DNA of 64,000 bases from Myxococcus stipitatus (GTDB lineage Bacteria > Myxococcota > Myxococcia > Myxococcales > Myxococcaceae). The position numbers and the translations under genes were made by a program. The DNA lies in contig NZ_JAKCFI010000001.1 in the NCBI RefSeq assembly GCF_021412625.1, forward strand, positions 930,001 to 994,000, written 5' to 3'. Of the stretch, positions 47,990 to 56,230 are shown piece after piece (positions within the stretch are counted from its first letter, which is position 1; each line of letters opens with the position of its first letter). The notes below the pieces were generated by a model, which saw only the letters and a list, made by a program, of their open reading frames with translations, was not told the origin of the DNA and ran no database searches.

Positions 47990-48583
47990 ATGGCCTCGGC
48001 CCGTGACGAGGAGCTCGCGCTCCTCTTTCGTGATGCACGTACCCACAACGTCTGGCTCGACCAGCCCGTCTCGGACGACCTGCTGCGACAGGTCTACGAC
48101 CTCGCCCGGATGGGCCCCACGGGAGGGAATGCCAACCCTCTTCGGGTGGGCTTCGTGAAGAGCGCCGAGGCGAAGGCCCGCCTGCTCGCCTCCGTCGCGC
48201 CCCAGAACGTCGACAAGGTGCGGACGGCTCCGGTCACCGCGATCCTCGCCTACGACAGGGACTACCACGAGCGACTGCTCCAGCTCTTTCCCGCTCGCCC
48301 CGAATTCTACGAGCGCTTCTCCCAGATGCCGGTGGAGCGCCGGAACCGGGTCGGGGAGCAGAGCGCGCTGCTCGCGGCGGGCTACTTCATCATCGCCGCG
48401 CGCGCGGTGGGACTCGACGTGGGCCCCATCGGGGGATTCGATGCGGGAGCGGTCGACGCGGCGTTCTTCCCGGAGGGACGCTGGCGTTCGATGCTGCTCG
48501 TCAACCTCGGCTACGGGGATGCCTCCAGGCTCTTCCCTCGCAATCCCCGGCTGTCATTCGACGAAGCCTGCCGGATTATCTGA
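47990..48583 (+). CDS. RutE/HadB-type malonic semialdehyde reductase (nitroreductase family)
   Basis: This 197-residue protein is of the nitroreductase fold with RutE features: RTHNVWLDQPVSDDLLRQVY, MGPTGGNANPLRVGFV, GYFIIAARAVGLDVGPIGGF, and a final NPRLSFDEACRI. RutE reduces malonic semialdehyde to 3-hydroxypropionate in uracil breakdown using FMN and NAD(P)H. No other rut genes are nearby, so another aldehyde or nitro compound may be the substrate. AAGGGA lies before the ATG. It is divergent from the AraC regulator. Confidence 0.85.
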   Translation: MASARDEELALLFRDARTHNVWLDQPVSDDLLRQVYDLARMGPTGGNANPLRVGFVKSAEAKARLLASVAPQNVDKVRTAPVTAILAYDRDYHERLLQLFPARPEFYERFSQMPVERRNRVGEQSALLAAGYFIIAARAVGLDVGPIGGFDAGAVDAAFFPEGRWRSMLLVNLGYGDASRLFPRNPRLSFDEACRII

Positions 48584-48606
48584 GCCCGCGGGGGGCCTCC
48601 CGACCG

Positions 48607-50760
48607 CTACTCGAAATAGACGCCGGTCCGTTGGCTGACGACGTTGTAGAGCTTCGTGGCGTCGAGCTTCTTGAAGACCTTGTTGTAGTGGAACTGGCCG
48701 ATGGAGCTCTCCCCCCGGTCGTAGAACTGGAAGGCCGCGATGAAGCACTCCGCGAGGCTGTGGTAGTGGTTCTTGATCATGAACGCCGCGACCACGGCGA
48801 AGAACTCCCAGAATTCGCGGTGGGTGAGCCGGTCGCCGAAGTAGCGGAAGATGTCGCGCGTCGTGCCGGAGATGCCACCCATCACGGGCAGCCCCGCGTC
48901 ATGGAGCCGGGCGATGACAGGGCTGTGCTGGAAGGTCTGGAAGCGGTTGTTGCTCGTGAGGACGGAGTCGCTCAGCTTGTCGCTGAAGCCGAACGTCGCG
49001 ACGAAGCCCGGGCGGTCATGCCCGTCGAGCGAGTCGATGCCGTCCGTCATGCCATGGGTGTTCGCCCGGTGCGCGACGCCCACCTCGTAGCGGAGGTCCT
49101 GGAACGGGCCGAAGCGGAAGTTCTCCGCGCCATGCTCCTTGCTCTTGGTGTTGATGGCCTGGAAGGACTGTTGGAACAGCCCGCTGTCGCGGCATAGGAA
49201 GCGCAGCAGGAGGCCGAGCCCTTCGATGAAGGTGGCGTTGGTCTTCTGGACATCGCCAGTGCCCAGCATCGCCTTGGCGGCGCGCAGCGCGGCCCGGTAG
49301 GTGGTGCACAAGGGGAACAACGAGGCCACGGTCGCCTGGCAATCCGGCGTCATCTCCAGCTCCGCGCCCTTGGCCCCCGGCTTCACGTTCTCCTCCATCA
49401 GGGCCACGACCTTGCGGAGCGTCGCGTGCCAGCTCTGCGTGCGATGCACCTCCGCCATGAACGCGCTTTCGGACTGGAGGTTCTTCACCACCAGACCCGT
49501 GCTGGTGAAGTGCGTCGCGGTGTTGAGGCGCTGAGGACTCAAGCCGTTGTAGAGGATCAGATTGGAGAACAGCCGGACGCGCTCCTTGTCCATTCCGTCG
49601 ATCTTCGACGTCGCGGCAGGGGTCGAATCACTCAGCAGGTGGATGAGCCCGAGCAGCTTGAGGTCCTGTTGGGCCGCGACCTCGTTCATCGTGAGGTTTC
49701 CATCCGCGTCGCTCACGCTGGTCCCGAGGTCGTGGAAGCGGTCCTTGATGTCGGTGGGAATCCCCAGGTGGTCGATGAGCCGCTGGATGGAGCGGCACTC
49801 TCCATCGCGCTTCTGCGGGACGTGGGTCCCATTGGGGTCGTAATACGTGATGAGCCGGGAGCTCTCGTCGATGAACTTCTTGCCGAAGTCCGTGAGATTT
49901 CCGCTCTCGTCGTGGGTCCAGAGCCCGAACTGGTTCGTCGCCCGGTGGTCGCAGAGCTCGACGTGGAACCGCTCGTTCGTCAGGTCCTTGTGCGCCTTGT
50001 AGAACTCCTTCATGTCCTTGATCTGCGCCTCGGTGCCGGCCGCGGCGAGGAGCTTCAGGAAGAAGGACTCGCGAATCTCCCAACTCCGGATGAGCGCGGT
50101 CCGGGAGCCCTGGGTCTGGTAGTTGAAGAACCAGCCCAGGCTTCGATAGGGATTGCCGATGCTGACATTGCACTTGCCGCCCGCGGGCTGGATGACCAGC
50201 CTGGCCTTGCCGTGCACGATGTGCTGGTAGACGTCCTTGTACTCCGTCTCTCCGTACGACGGCCCGTACACGGTCTGGTACACCTTGACGTGCCCCGGCT
50301 GGCAGGCGAGCTCCCCCTCCGTGCCCGACCCACAATCCACCAGGATGTTGGGGTTGTGGATCGCGGTCTGCTGCCGGTCGAGCGTCTCGGCCGGATCGGC
50401 GCCGTTCCCGTCCCAGCCCGTGCGCAACACGTCCTGCATGCCCTGGTACGCCGACTGGAGCCCCTCCAGTCCCTTGAGCTGCTTCTTGTCGAAGGGGCTG
50501 GGCCGGTCCTCGGCCTTGGCGAGGCTCGTCCGGTGTCCCTCGATCTGCTTCGCGAGCGGCGCCTGACAGACCTCCGCGTACTCATACATCAGCCGCCGCA
50601 TGGTGGCTCCGTGCTGGAGCCTCTCCAGGAGGTCCGAGATGGACTGGAGCATGCCCCCGAACACGCCATCCGAGGCATTGGGCAGGGCGTCATCCAGCCG
50701 GATGAGGCCCAGATGCACGCCACGGCGGATCAACCGCTCGACATTGTCCTTGATGATCAT
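48607..50760 (-). CDS. 717-residue protein of unknown function at the end of the type VI cluster
   Basis: I do not recognise this family. There is no signal peptide and no clear membrane helix except a hydrophobic patch near residue 655 (FWEFFAVVAAFMIKN). Possible motif residues cluster in the last 120 residues (GGISGTTRDIFRYFGD, KNHYHSLAEC). Earlier parts hold a CGSGTEGELACQPGH segment and several His/Asp-rich stretches (LCDHRATNQFGLWTHDESGN). Base composition differs from its neighbours: 37 of 60 bases are G/C at 49801-49860 against 46 of 60 at 52501-52560. Position just after tssJ, size and composition suggest a type VI effector acquired by transfer. This is inference. Confidence 0.8.
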   Translation of the reverse strand: MIIKDNVERLIRRGVHLGLIRLDDALPNASDGVFGGMLQSISDLLERLQHGATMRRLMYEYAEVCQAPLAKQIEGHRTSLAKAEDRPSPFDKKQLKGLEGLQSAYQGMQDVLRTGWDGNGADPAETLDRQQTAIHNPNILVDCGSGTEGELACQPGHVKVYQTVYGPSYGETEYKDVYQHIVHGKARLVIQPAGGKCNVSIGNPYRSLGWFFNYQTQGSRTALIRSWEIRESFFLKLLAAAGTEAQIKDMKEFYKAHKDLTNERFHVELCDHRATNQFGLWTHDESGNLTDFGKKFIDESSRLITYYDPNGTHVPQKRDGECRSIQRLIDHLGIPTDIKDRFHDLGTSVSDADGNLTMNEVAAQQDLKLLGLIHLLSDSTPAATSKIDGMDKERVRLFSNLILYNGLSPQRLNTATHFTSTGLVVKNLQSESAFMAEVHRTQSWHATLRKVVALMEENVKPGAKGAELEMTPDCQATVASLFPLCTTYRAALRAAKAMLGTGDVQKTNATFIEGLGLLLRFLCRDSGLFQQSFQAINTKSKEHGAENFRFGPFQDLRYEVGVAHRANTHGMTDGIDSLDGHDRPGFVATFGFSDKLSDSVLTSNNRFQTFQHSPVIARLHDAGLPVMGGISGTTRDIFRYFGDRLTHREFWEFFAVVAAFMIKNHYHSLAECFIAAFQFYDRGESSIGQFHYNKVFKKLDATKLYNVVSQRTGVYFE

Positions 50761-50795
50761 GCCCAGTGAAGCTCGCGATGATGGGGAGGGGGGGA

Positions 50796-50812
50796 CCCCG
50801 TGGGGGACGGGG
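50796..50812 (-). terminator. Small hairpin between tssJ and the unknown gene
   Basis: CCCCGT/ACGGGG with a 5-base loop lies in the 86-base gap downstream of tssJ. It may reduce read-through into the 717-codon gene; a promoter for that gene is not evident. Confidence 0.4.
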
Positions 50813-50846
50813 CTCGGCGCCGCGACGGCGAATGCGCGAGGGCGGA

Positions 50847-51374
50847 CTACTTGGGCGCCTCGACCTTGGGCGCTTCGACCTTCGGCGCCTCGACCTTGGG
50901 GGGCTCCAGCTTGGGGGGCTCGGCCTTGGCCGCGTCGCCCTTGCCGGACTTCTTCTTCTTCTTCGTGGGCGCGTCCGTGCGGATGCGGCTCTCCTCCAGG
51001 TCGATGTCCACGCGTCCCGGAATCGGCGTGTCGAGCAGCACCTGCCAGGCGCCGTCCGGCGTGGTGAAGAGGAAGGAGATGGCCAGCGGCGTCTCCTCCG
51101 GAATCTTCACGCGCGTCTGCGCCTTCTCACCCGGGTAGATGACGAGCGTCTGGACCACGGAGTCGTCCGGGTGCACCACGCGCTCGGCCACGTCGGCGTA
51201 GAACTCCGTCATGTACCGCTGGGCGTCCACCGCGCGGACGACCATGTGCAACGGCCGGCCCTGGTTCGTCCCCGCCGGGGAGTTCACGTTGACCGTCAGG
51301 TGCGTCGGCGCGCAGGCCGACAGCCCCACCGCCAGCGCCAGCGCGACCCACCACGACCCCGCGTACCCGTTCAT
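50847..51374 (-). CDS. tssJ: Type VI secretion lipoprotein TssJ
   Basis: This 175-residue lipoprotein has a lipobox (GLSAC, Cys about residue 21) after a short signal. A transthyretin-like beta-sandwich follows (LTVNVNSPAGTNQGRPLHMVVRAV, trimmed; TLVIYPGEKAQTRV; WQVLLDTPIPGRVDIDLEES). TssJ anchors the TssLM membrane complex to the outer membrane. A Lys stretch and four (V/L)E(A/P)PK repeats form an unusual tail. AGGAGG lies before the ATG, which overlaps the tssM stop (ATGA). Confidence 0.87.
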   Translation of the reverse strand: MNGYAGSWWVALALAVGLSACAPTHLTVNVNSPAGTNQGRPLHMVVRAVDAQRYMTEFYADVAERVVHPDDSVVQTLVIYPGEKAQTRVKIPEETPLAISFLFTTPDGAWQVLLDTPIPGRVDIDLEESRIRTDAPTKKKKKSGKGDAAKAEPPKLEPPKVEAPKVEAPKVEAPK

Positions 51375-54300
51375 CGCGTCACCTCCTGGAAGAGGGTCCA
51401 GGGGCCCCCGCGCATGCCGAAGCGCAGCCGGATCTCCGAACTCTGCGAACCATCCGGCCCCGGCAGCGGCCAGATGGCGTTGTGCTCGGCGTCGAACGTC
51501 GCGGCGTCCAGGATGCGGAAGCAGTTCCACGACGAGCGCGACAGCTCCGTGGAGCGGTAGCGCTTGCCCTCGCGGCCCGGCACGCGCAGCTCCACGCCCA
51601 CCGACGCGGACCGCGGCTCCCACCACGCCAGCGGGAAGTCCTGCCACGCCGGCGTCTGGTTGAAGCCGAAGGCCGCCGCCTCGCCGCACTTGAGGAACGA
51701 CATGGTGACGAAGCCGGTGTCCCCGGAGGGCGGCAGGGGCAGGGGACGCACCTGCAACATGAGCGGCTGGGGCTTGCCGCTGTCGTCCCACAACAGCCGC
51801 GCCAGCTTCGACAGCCTCCCCAACATGCTCAGCATGCGCGGCGGCACCGCGAGCTGCTGGCGCAGCGGCCGGCGCAGCATCCACTCCGTGCCGCGCTCCT
51901 CCACCACCGGCGACAACACCTGGTTCACGAACTGCCAGAAGGCGCCGTCCTTGCGCTTGAGCACCTCCAGCTCCGTCGGGTCCAGCTCCTGCGTGGCCTC
52001 CACCGTGAACGGGTAGCGGCGCAGCAGCGGCGTCAGCAGCGTGCGGAAGCGCCAGTCCCACTGCTCCTCCAGCACGCGCTCCACCTCCGCACGGCCCAGC
52101 TCGCGCGTCATCAGGAACGGCTCGCGGAACGGCCGCCGCAGCTCGCCGAGGATGCCCTGCTTGTCCAGCCACGTGTCCACCCGGCGCAGGTACGACCCCT
52201 CCTCGTCGAGCAGCATCGACAGGCCCACCCGCCCCAGCGGCGTCAGCAGGTCCGTCAGCTGCCGGCCCCCTTCGTCGTGGTGGGTGGCCGTCTCCTCCGC
52301 GCCCCCGCCGGTGCGCAGGCCCACGGGGACGACCATCCGCTCCTGCGGGCTGGACGCGTTGAAGCCGGACACCTCCGTGTGCAGCTGCGACACCAGCAGC
52401 AGATACGCCGCGAGCTCGGCCGTCTGTCCGTCCTTGTTCGGCGTCATGAGCTGCACGATGGGGCGGAACGCCGACAGCTCCTGGCGCAGCGGCTCGTAGT
52501 ACGGCCCCTCCATGGGGCCGATGCCCGCGCCCGTGGCCACCTCGCGCAGCATCGCCACCAGCTCCGACGTGGGCTGCGTCACCGCGGACAGCTCCGACGC
52601 CAGCGTCGTCGTCGTCGCCGTGAAGCGGTAGTCGCGGTACTTCACCAGCAGGTCCTGCCGGTAGCGCTGCCCGAAGTTCGCCACCTTCTTCAACACGTAG
52701 CCCTGGCGCTGGGCGGCCTCCGCCCGCGACAGCTTCGAGTCCGTCATCCGCATGGTGAACTCGTCCACCAGCGGCCGGATGTCCGTCTCGAAGTTCAACC
52801 ACTCCGAACCGTGGCCGGAGGGCATGGCGGCCACACGGCCCACGTCCATCGCGTCCTCGATGGAGATGCCCAGCCCGCTCTCCGACGCGGACGCCACCGC
52901 GCCGGGCGGCAGCCCCACCGAGGGACGGTTGAAGGGCCGCTGGCCCTGCTCGATCTGGCGCAAGAGCTTGTCCAGCAGCACCCGCGACAGCTCCTTCGGC
53001 CGGAACTCGAAGGACTGCTGGAGCACGCGGACCTCCAGGCGCGCGTCGCCGTTGGTGGGCACGAACAGGCCCCCCGTGCGCGTCAGCAGCTCCGCCGTGG
53101 ACATCTCCTCGGCCGCCTTCAGGCCCGCGTCGATCTCCTCCTCCATGCGCAGCACCGCGGCCAGCATGGGCTCGTGCTCGCGGTGCCAGTCGAGCGCGTC
53201 GATGGTGCTCTCCACGCCCTTGAGCGTGGCCTGGCTCTCCGGCGCGCCGGACGCGTCCAGCAGCGCCAGCATCTTGTGCGCGGACGTATAGGAGACGCTC
53301 TGGGCCAGGGTGAGCTGGAGCCGCTTGCGCTCCGACGCGAGCGTGCGCCACTGCTCCAGGTTCAGCTCGCGCGCCCCCAGCACCATCTGCAGCCGCAGGA
53401 GGTGGTCGCGCCAGGGGCCCAGGTAGCTCTCCTCCGTCAGCCACTCGTAGGGCCAGCGCATCCACGGCACCTGCGCCTGCGTCTGCATGCCCGCGCGCCA
53501 CGCGGTGTCGCTGGAGACGATGTAGTCACCCACCACCTCCTCGCGCAGCCCCGTGGCCTGCATCCAGCTGGCCTCCTTGTCGGAGGCGCGCGTGCCCACC
53601 AGGTCGAGCGTCTCTCCCGCCCAGTTCCAGCGCTTGCGGTACTGCCCGTTCAGGCCGGACAGGATGAAGCGCCCCATGTCGTCGCTGCGCGACGCGCGCA
53701 CCACCGCCATCAGGTGCAGCATCTGCTCCGGCCGGCAGAGCGCCTCGCGCTCGCAGCGCTCGTCCGGATGCGACGGCGCCCACAGGGAGCGGCTCCCCGT
53801 CAGCTCGGACGGGGCGCAGCCGGGGATGAGCGCGCCACAGCGCTGGCACTGCTCCTGGCAGCTCTCCATGAGGGGCTTGAGGTAGGACAGGCGCACGGTG
53901 TTGGAGAGCTGGGCCCGGAGGACCTCCTGCTCGTCCGTGAAGCTGTGGCTCAGGGGCGGGAAGTAGCGCGCGGCCAGCAGCATCGCGTCCATGGCCTGCA
54001 TCGCGCCCTGACCCTTGTCCACCACCACCTCGCCGGAGGCCGTCAGGTGCTGCTGCCCGAGCCGCTGCACCGTGGCCTCGAAGTCCTCCATGTGCCGCTG
54101 CGCCGCCGCCAGCTTCGAGAAGAAGTTGCCGTAGGCCGCCAAGACCGGCAGGCACCCCAACGCCAGCAGCACCGCGCACCGGCGCAGGTGCTTGGCCCGG
54201 TAGCGCGCGCGCAGCTCGACGTTGCGCTTCTCCCGCGCGATGCTGAACACGCCCGCCGAGCGCGCCTCCGGCGCAGGCGACGACAGGTACACCCGCGTCA

Positions 54301-55246
54301 GCTCCGGACGGTAGGAGAGCGTGCCGCCCTCGCCCAGCCCGGTGACGAAGCGCGCCAGCGCCGCGAAGGACTCGCCCCCGCGCGCGTAGAACTCCTCCAA
54401 CCGCCCGAACGCGTCCACCGACAGCGACACCAGGCCGAGCGCGAAGTACTGCTCCATGGGCTGCAGCCCCGTCGCCAGCCGCGCCTCCTCGCCCGGCGGC
54501 GGCACGTCCCAGTGCAGGGGGACGCCATGGCCGCGCAGCAGGTACGCGAAGTCCTCGAAGCCCTCCATCGCGTCCATGTGCGTCAGGCACACGCGCGTCT
54601 CCACGGAGCCCTTGGTGACCTCCGACAGGAGGTTGATCTTCCCGCGCATCAGCTGGATGACCCGGCGCACCTCGTCCGGCGGCGTCTCCGCCAGCCACCG
54701 CGCGTCCAGCGCGATGACCACCCGGCCGCGTTGCCGGCGGAAGGTCGACTTCCACAGCCGGCCCAGCGCGGTGCGCGCCTCCTGCGAGTCATCCTCCAGG
54801 AGCGACGCGGAGACCTCCTGCACCACCTTGTCCGGCCCCAGGAAGATCTGCAGCAGCGGGTCCGACGTGTGGCTGGGCATGAACTGGCGCTCCTGCCGCC
54901 GCCAGTCCACCTCCAGGTCGATGAGCGTCGTCTTGCCGGAGCCCGCGGGCCCCAGCACCACCACGGTGGGGAAGTCCAGCACCGCCAGCCGGTAGCGCAC
55001 GGGCAGGGCGCTCAGGAAGCGCTGGCGGATGCGCGCCAGCGCCCGCGCCTCCAGCCTCTTGCGCGGCTCCGGCCGGGGCGCGTTGCGCCGCCGCTTGCGC
55101 CACCACCACACCAACCCCACCACGAGGGCGATCGCGAGGAGCACCCCGAGGCCGATCAGGATGTACGTCAGGTAGGGCTTGGCTGCCTCCATCGTCGTCA
55201 CCGCCGCGCTCGCGGCCGCCGCGACCGGTTGCTTCTCGCCCGCCAT
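51371..55246 (-). CDS. tssM: Type VI secretion membrane protein TssM (IcmF)
   Basis: This 1291-residue protein has TM1 at about 27-49, a cytoplasmic NTPase-like domain with Walker A GPAGSGKT (99-106), and TM2 near residue 350. The large periplasmic part ends in a beta-rich C-terminus that contacts TssJ. It forms the trans-envelope channel with TssL and TssJ. The usual extra TM near the N-terminus is not evident. It overlaps tssJ by four bases and follows the small 109-codon gene by three. Confidence 0.93.
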   Translation of the reverse strand: MAGEKQPVAAAASAAVTTMEAAKPYLTYILIGLGVLLAIALVVGLVWWWRKRRRNAPRPEPRKRLEARALARIRQRFLSALPVRYRLAVLDFPTVVVLGPAGSGKTTLIDLEVDWRRQERQFMPSHTSDPLLQIFLGPDKVVQEVSASLLEDDSQEARTALGRLWKSTFRRQRGRVVIALDARWLAETPPDEVRRVIQLMRGKINLLSEVTKGSVETRVCLTHMDAMEGFEDFAYLLRGHGVPLHWDVPPPGEEARLATGLQPMEQYFALGLVSLSVDAFGRLEEFYARGGESFAALARFVTGLGEGGTLSYRPELTRVYLSSPAPEARSAGVFSIAREKRNVELRARYRAKHLRRCAVLLALGCLPVLAAYGNFFSKLAAAQRHMEDFEATVQRLGQQHLTASGEVVVDKGQGAMQAMDAMLLAARYFPPLSHSFTDEQEVLRAQLSNTVRLSYLKPLMESCQEQCQRCGALIPGCAPSELTGSRSLWAPSHPDERCEREALCRPEQMLHLMAVVRASRSDDMGRFILSGLNGQYRKRWNWAGETLDLVGTRASDKEASWMQATGLREEVVGDYIVSSDTAWRAGMQTQAQVPWMRWPYEWLTEESYLGPWRDHLLRLQMVLGARELNLEQWRTLASERKRLQLTLAQSVSYTSAHKMLALLDASGAPESQATLKGVESTIDALDWHREHEPMLAAVLRMEEEIDAGLKAAEEMSTAELLTRTGGLFVPTNGDARLEVRVLQQSFEFRPKELSRVLLDKLLRQIEQGQRPFNRPSVGLPPGAVASASESGLGISIEDAMDVGRVAAMPSGHGSEWLNFETDIRPLVDEFTMRMTDSKLSRAEAAQRQGYVLKKVANFGQRYRQDLLVKYRDYRFTATTTTLASELSAVTQPTSELVAMLREVATGAGIGPMEGPYYEPLRQELSAFRPIVQLMTPNKDGQTAELAAYLLLVSQLHTEVSGFNASSPQERMVVPVGLRTGGGAEETATHHDEGGRQLTDLLTPLGRVGLSMLLDEEGSYLRRVDTWLDKQGILGELRRPFREPFLMTRELGRAEVERVLEEQWDWRFRTLLTPLLRRYPFTVEATQELDPTELEVLKRKDGAFWQFVNQVLSPVVEERGTEWMLRRPLRQQLAVPPRMLSMLGRLSKLARLLWDDSGKPQPLMLQVRPLPLPPSGDTGFVTMSFLKCGEAAAFGFNQTPAWQDFPLAWWEPRSASVGVELRVPGREGKRYRSTELSRSSWNCFRILDAATFDAEHNAIWPLPGPDGSQSSEIRLRFGMRGGPWTLFQEVTR

Positions 55247-55249
55247 GGC

Positions 55250-55579
55250 TCAGTCCCTCTTCCCGCCCGCTTGCGCGCGGGCAGCGAGCTGGAGACCCTC
55301 CATCACGTCCTCCAGTCGCTCGAAAGCCTTCTCCAGTTGCACGCACCGTGCCTCGCGCTCCTTGGGCGAGAGCCGCGCGCCGCCGGGACCGGGCTCCAGG
55401 GCCTTCACCCCCTCGCGCACCGTCTCCAGCAGGGGCTGGAGGCCCGCGGACAGCCCTCCGAGGGAGGTCGTGACGCTCCGCTCCAGCCGCTCGAGCAGCT
55501 CCGCGAGGCTGGGGGGAGGCGGGGCGGACGCGTTCTTCCGAGACGCAGCCGCGTCCGTTCGTGCCGGGGCCGGGGGCAT
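55250..55579 (-). CDS. Small helical protein within the tss operon
   Basis: This 109-residue protein, not recognised, has a Pro/Ala-rich disordered head (1-28). Two helices follow (LAELLERLERSVTTSLGGL; REARCVQLEKAFERLEDVME trimmed) with a basic tail. GAGG lies eight bases before the ATG. It lies between tssL and tssM with gaps of eight and three bases, so it is probably a small accessory or assembly factor of the membrane complex. Confidence 0.65.
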   Translation of the reverse strand: MPPAPARTDAAASRKNASAPPPPSLAELLERLERSVTTSLGGLSAGLQPLLETVREGVKALEPGPGGARLSPKEREARCVQLEKAFERLEDVMEGLQLAARAQAGGKRD

Positions 55580-55587
55580 GGCGCGCC

Positions 55588-56229
55588 TCAGTTCGACAGG
55601 TGCCACAGCACCACGGGCACCGCGATGATGATGGCCACCGTCACGGCGTAGTAGCGCCAGGGGAAGTCATAGAGCGTGGGTGGGGGCGGGCCCGCACCCT
55701 CGGTGGAGACCTCCGGGGCGGCGATCTCCGGCTTGGGGATGCGGGCCGCCAGCTGCTCGCGGTACTCGCGCAGCCGCGCCGGGTGCCCCACGTGACGGCC
55801 GGTGAAGCCGGCGGTGAGGCAGAAGTGCAGCACCTCGAAGAGCAGGGGGGCGGTGTCCTGCCGGCGCAGGCACGTCTCGGCCAGCTCGAAGAAGAGGTCG
55901 CCGCCGGAGTCGACGCCGAACAGGCGCAGCTGGATGAGCGGCCAGTGCTGCGCGTCGTCGAGCGCCAGCCGCCCCAGCACCTTCTCGTCCACGAGGAAGG
56001 CCAGGGGCTGGAGCGTCTTCTCCACGTCGTCTGAGCGCAGGTCCTCGCCCAGCGCCACGCGCAGCCGGTCGAACTCGGAGGCGAGGCTGCGGGCGATGGC
56101 GTCCATGGCCCCGAAGGACAGCCGCTCGCGCTGCTCCTGGGCCAGCGACGCGGAGCCCAGCTCGCGGTCGAGCAGGTCGTCCATCCGCCGATAGGCCACG
56201 AGGATGGCCTTCCAGTGCGTCATCTTCAT
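55588..56229 (-). CDS. tssL: Type VI secretion protein TssL (DotU/IcmH family)
   Basis: This 213-residue protein has the DotU cytoplasmic helical bundle (YRRMDDLLDRELGS; LAFLVDEKVLG; WPLIQLRLFGVDSGGDLFFEL trimmed; CLTAGFTGRH) and a single C-terminal membrane segment (about 192-211), the topology of TssL. No peptidoglycan-binding extension is present. It starts with ATG one base after the tssF stop region, so coupling is likely. Confidence 0.92.
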   Translation of the reverse strand: MKMTHWKAILVAYRRMDDLLDRELGSASLAQEQRERLSFGAMDAIARSLASEFDRLRVALGEDLRSDDVEKTLQPLAFLVDEKVLGRLALDDAQHWPLIQLRLFGVDSGGDLFFELAETCLRRQDTAPLLFEVLHFCLTAGFTGRHVGHPARLREYREQLAARIPKPEIAAPEVSTEGAGPPPPTLYDFPWRYYAVTVAIIIAVPVVLWHLSN

Positions 56230-56230
56230 G

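Noticed and set aside
51371-56229. IcmF/DotU pair as part of a type IV (Dot/Icm) system
   Set aside because: TssC, TssK, TssE, TssF, TssJ and VgrG-like genes in the same cluster identify type VI secretion.
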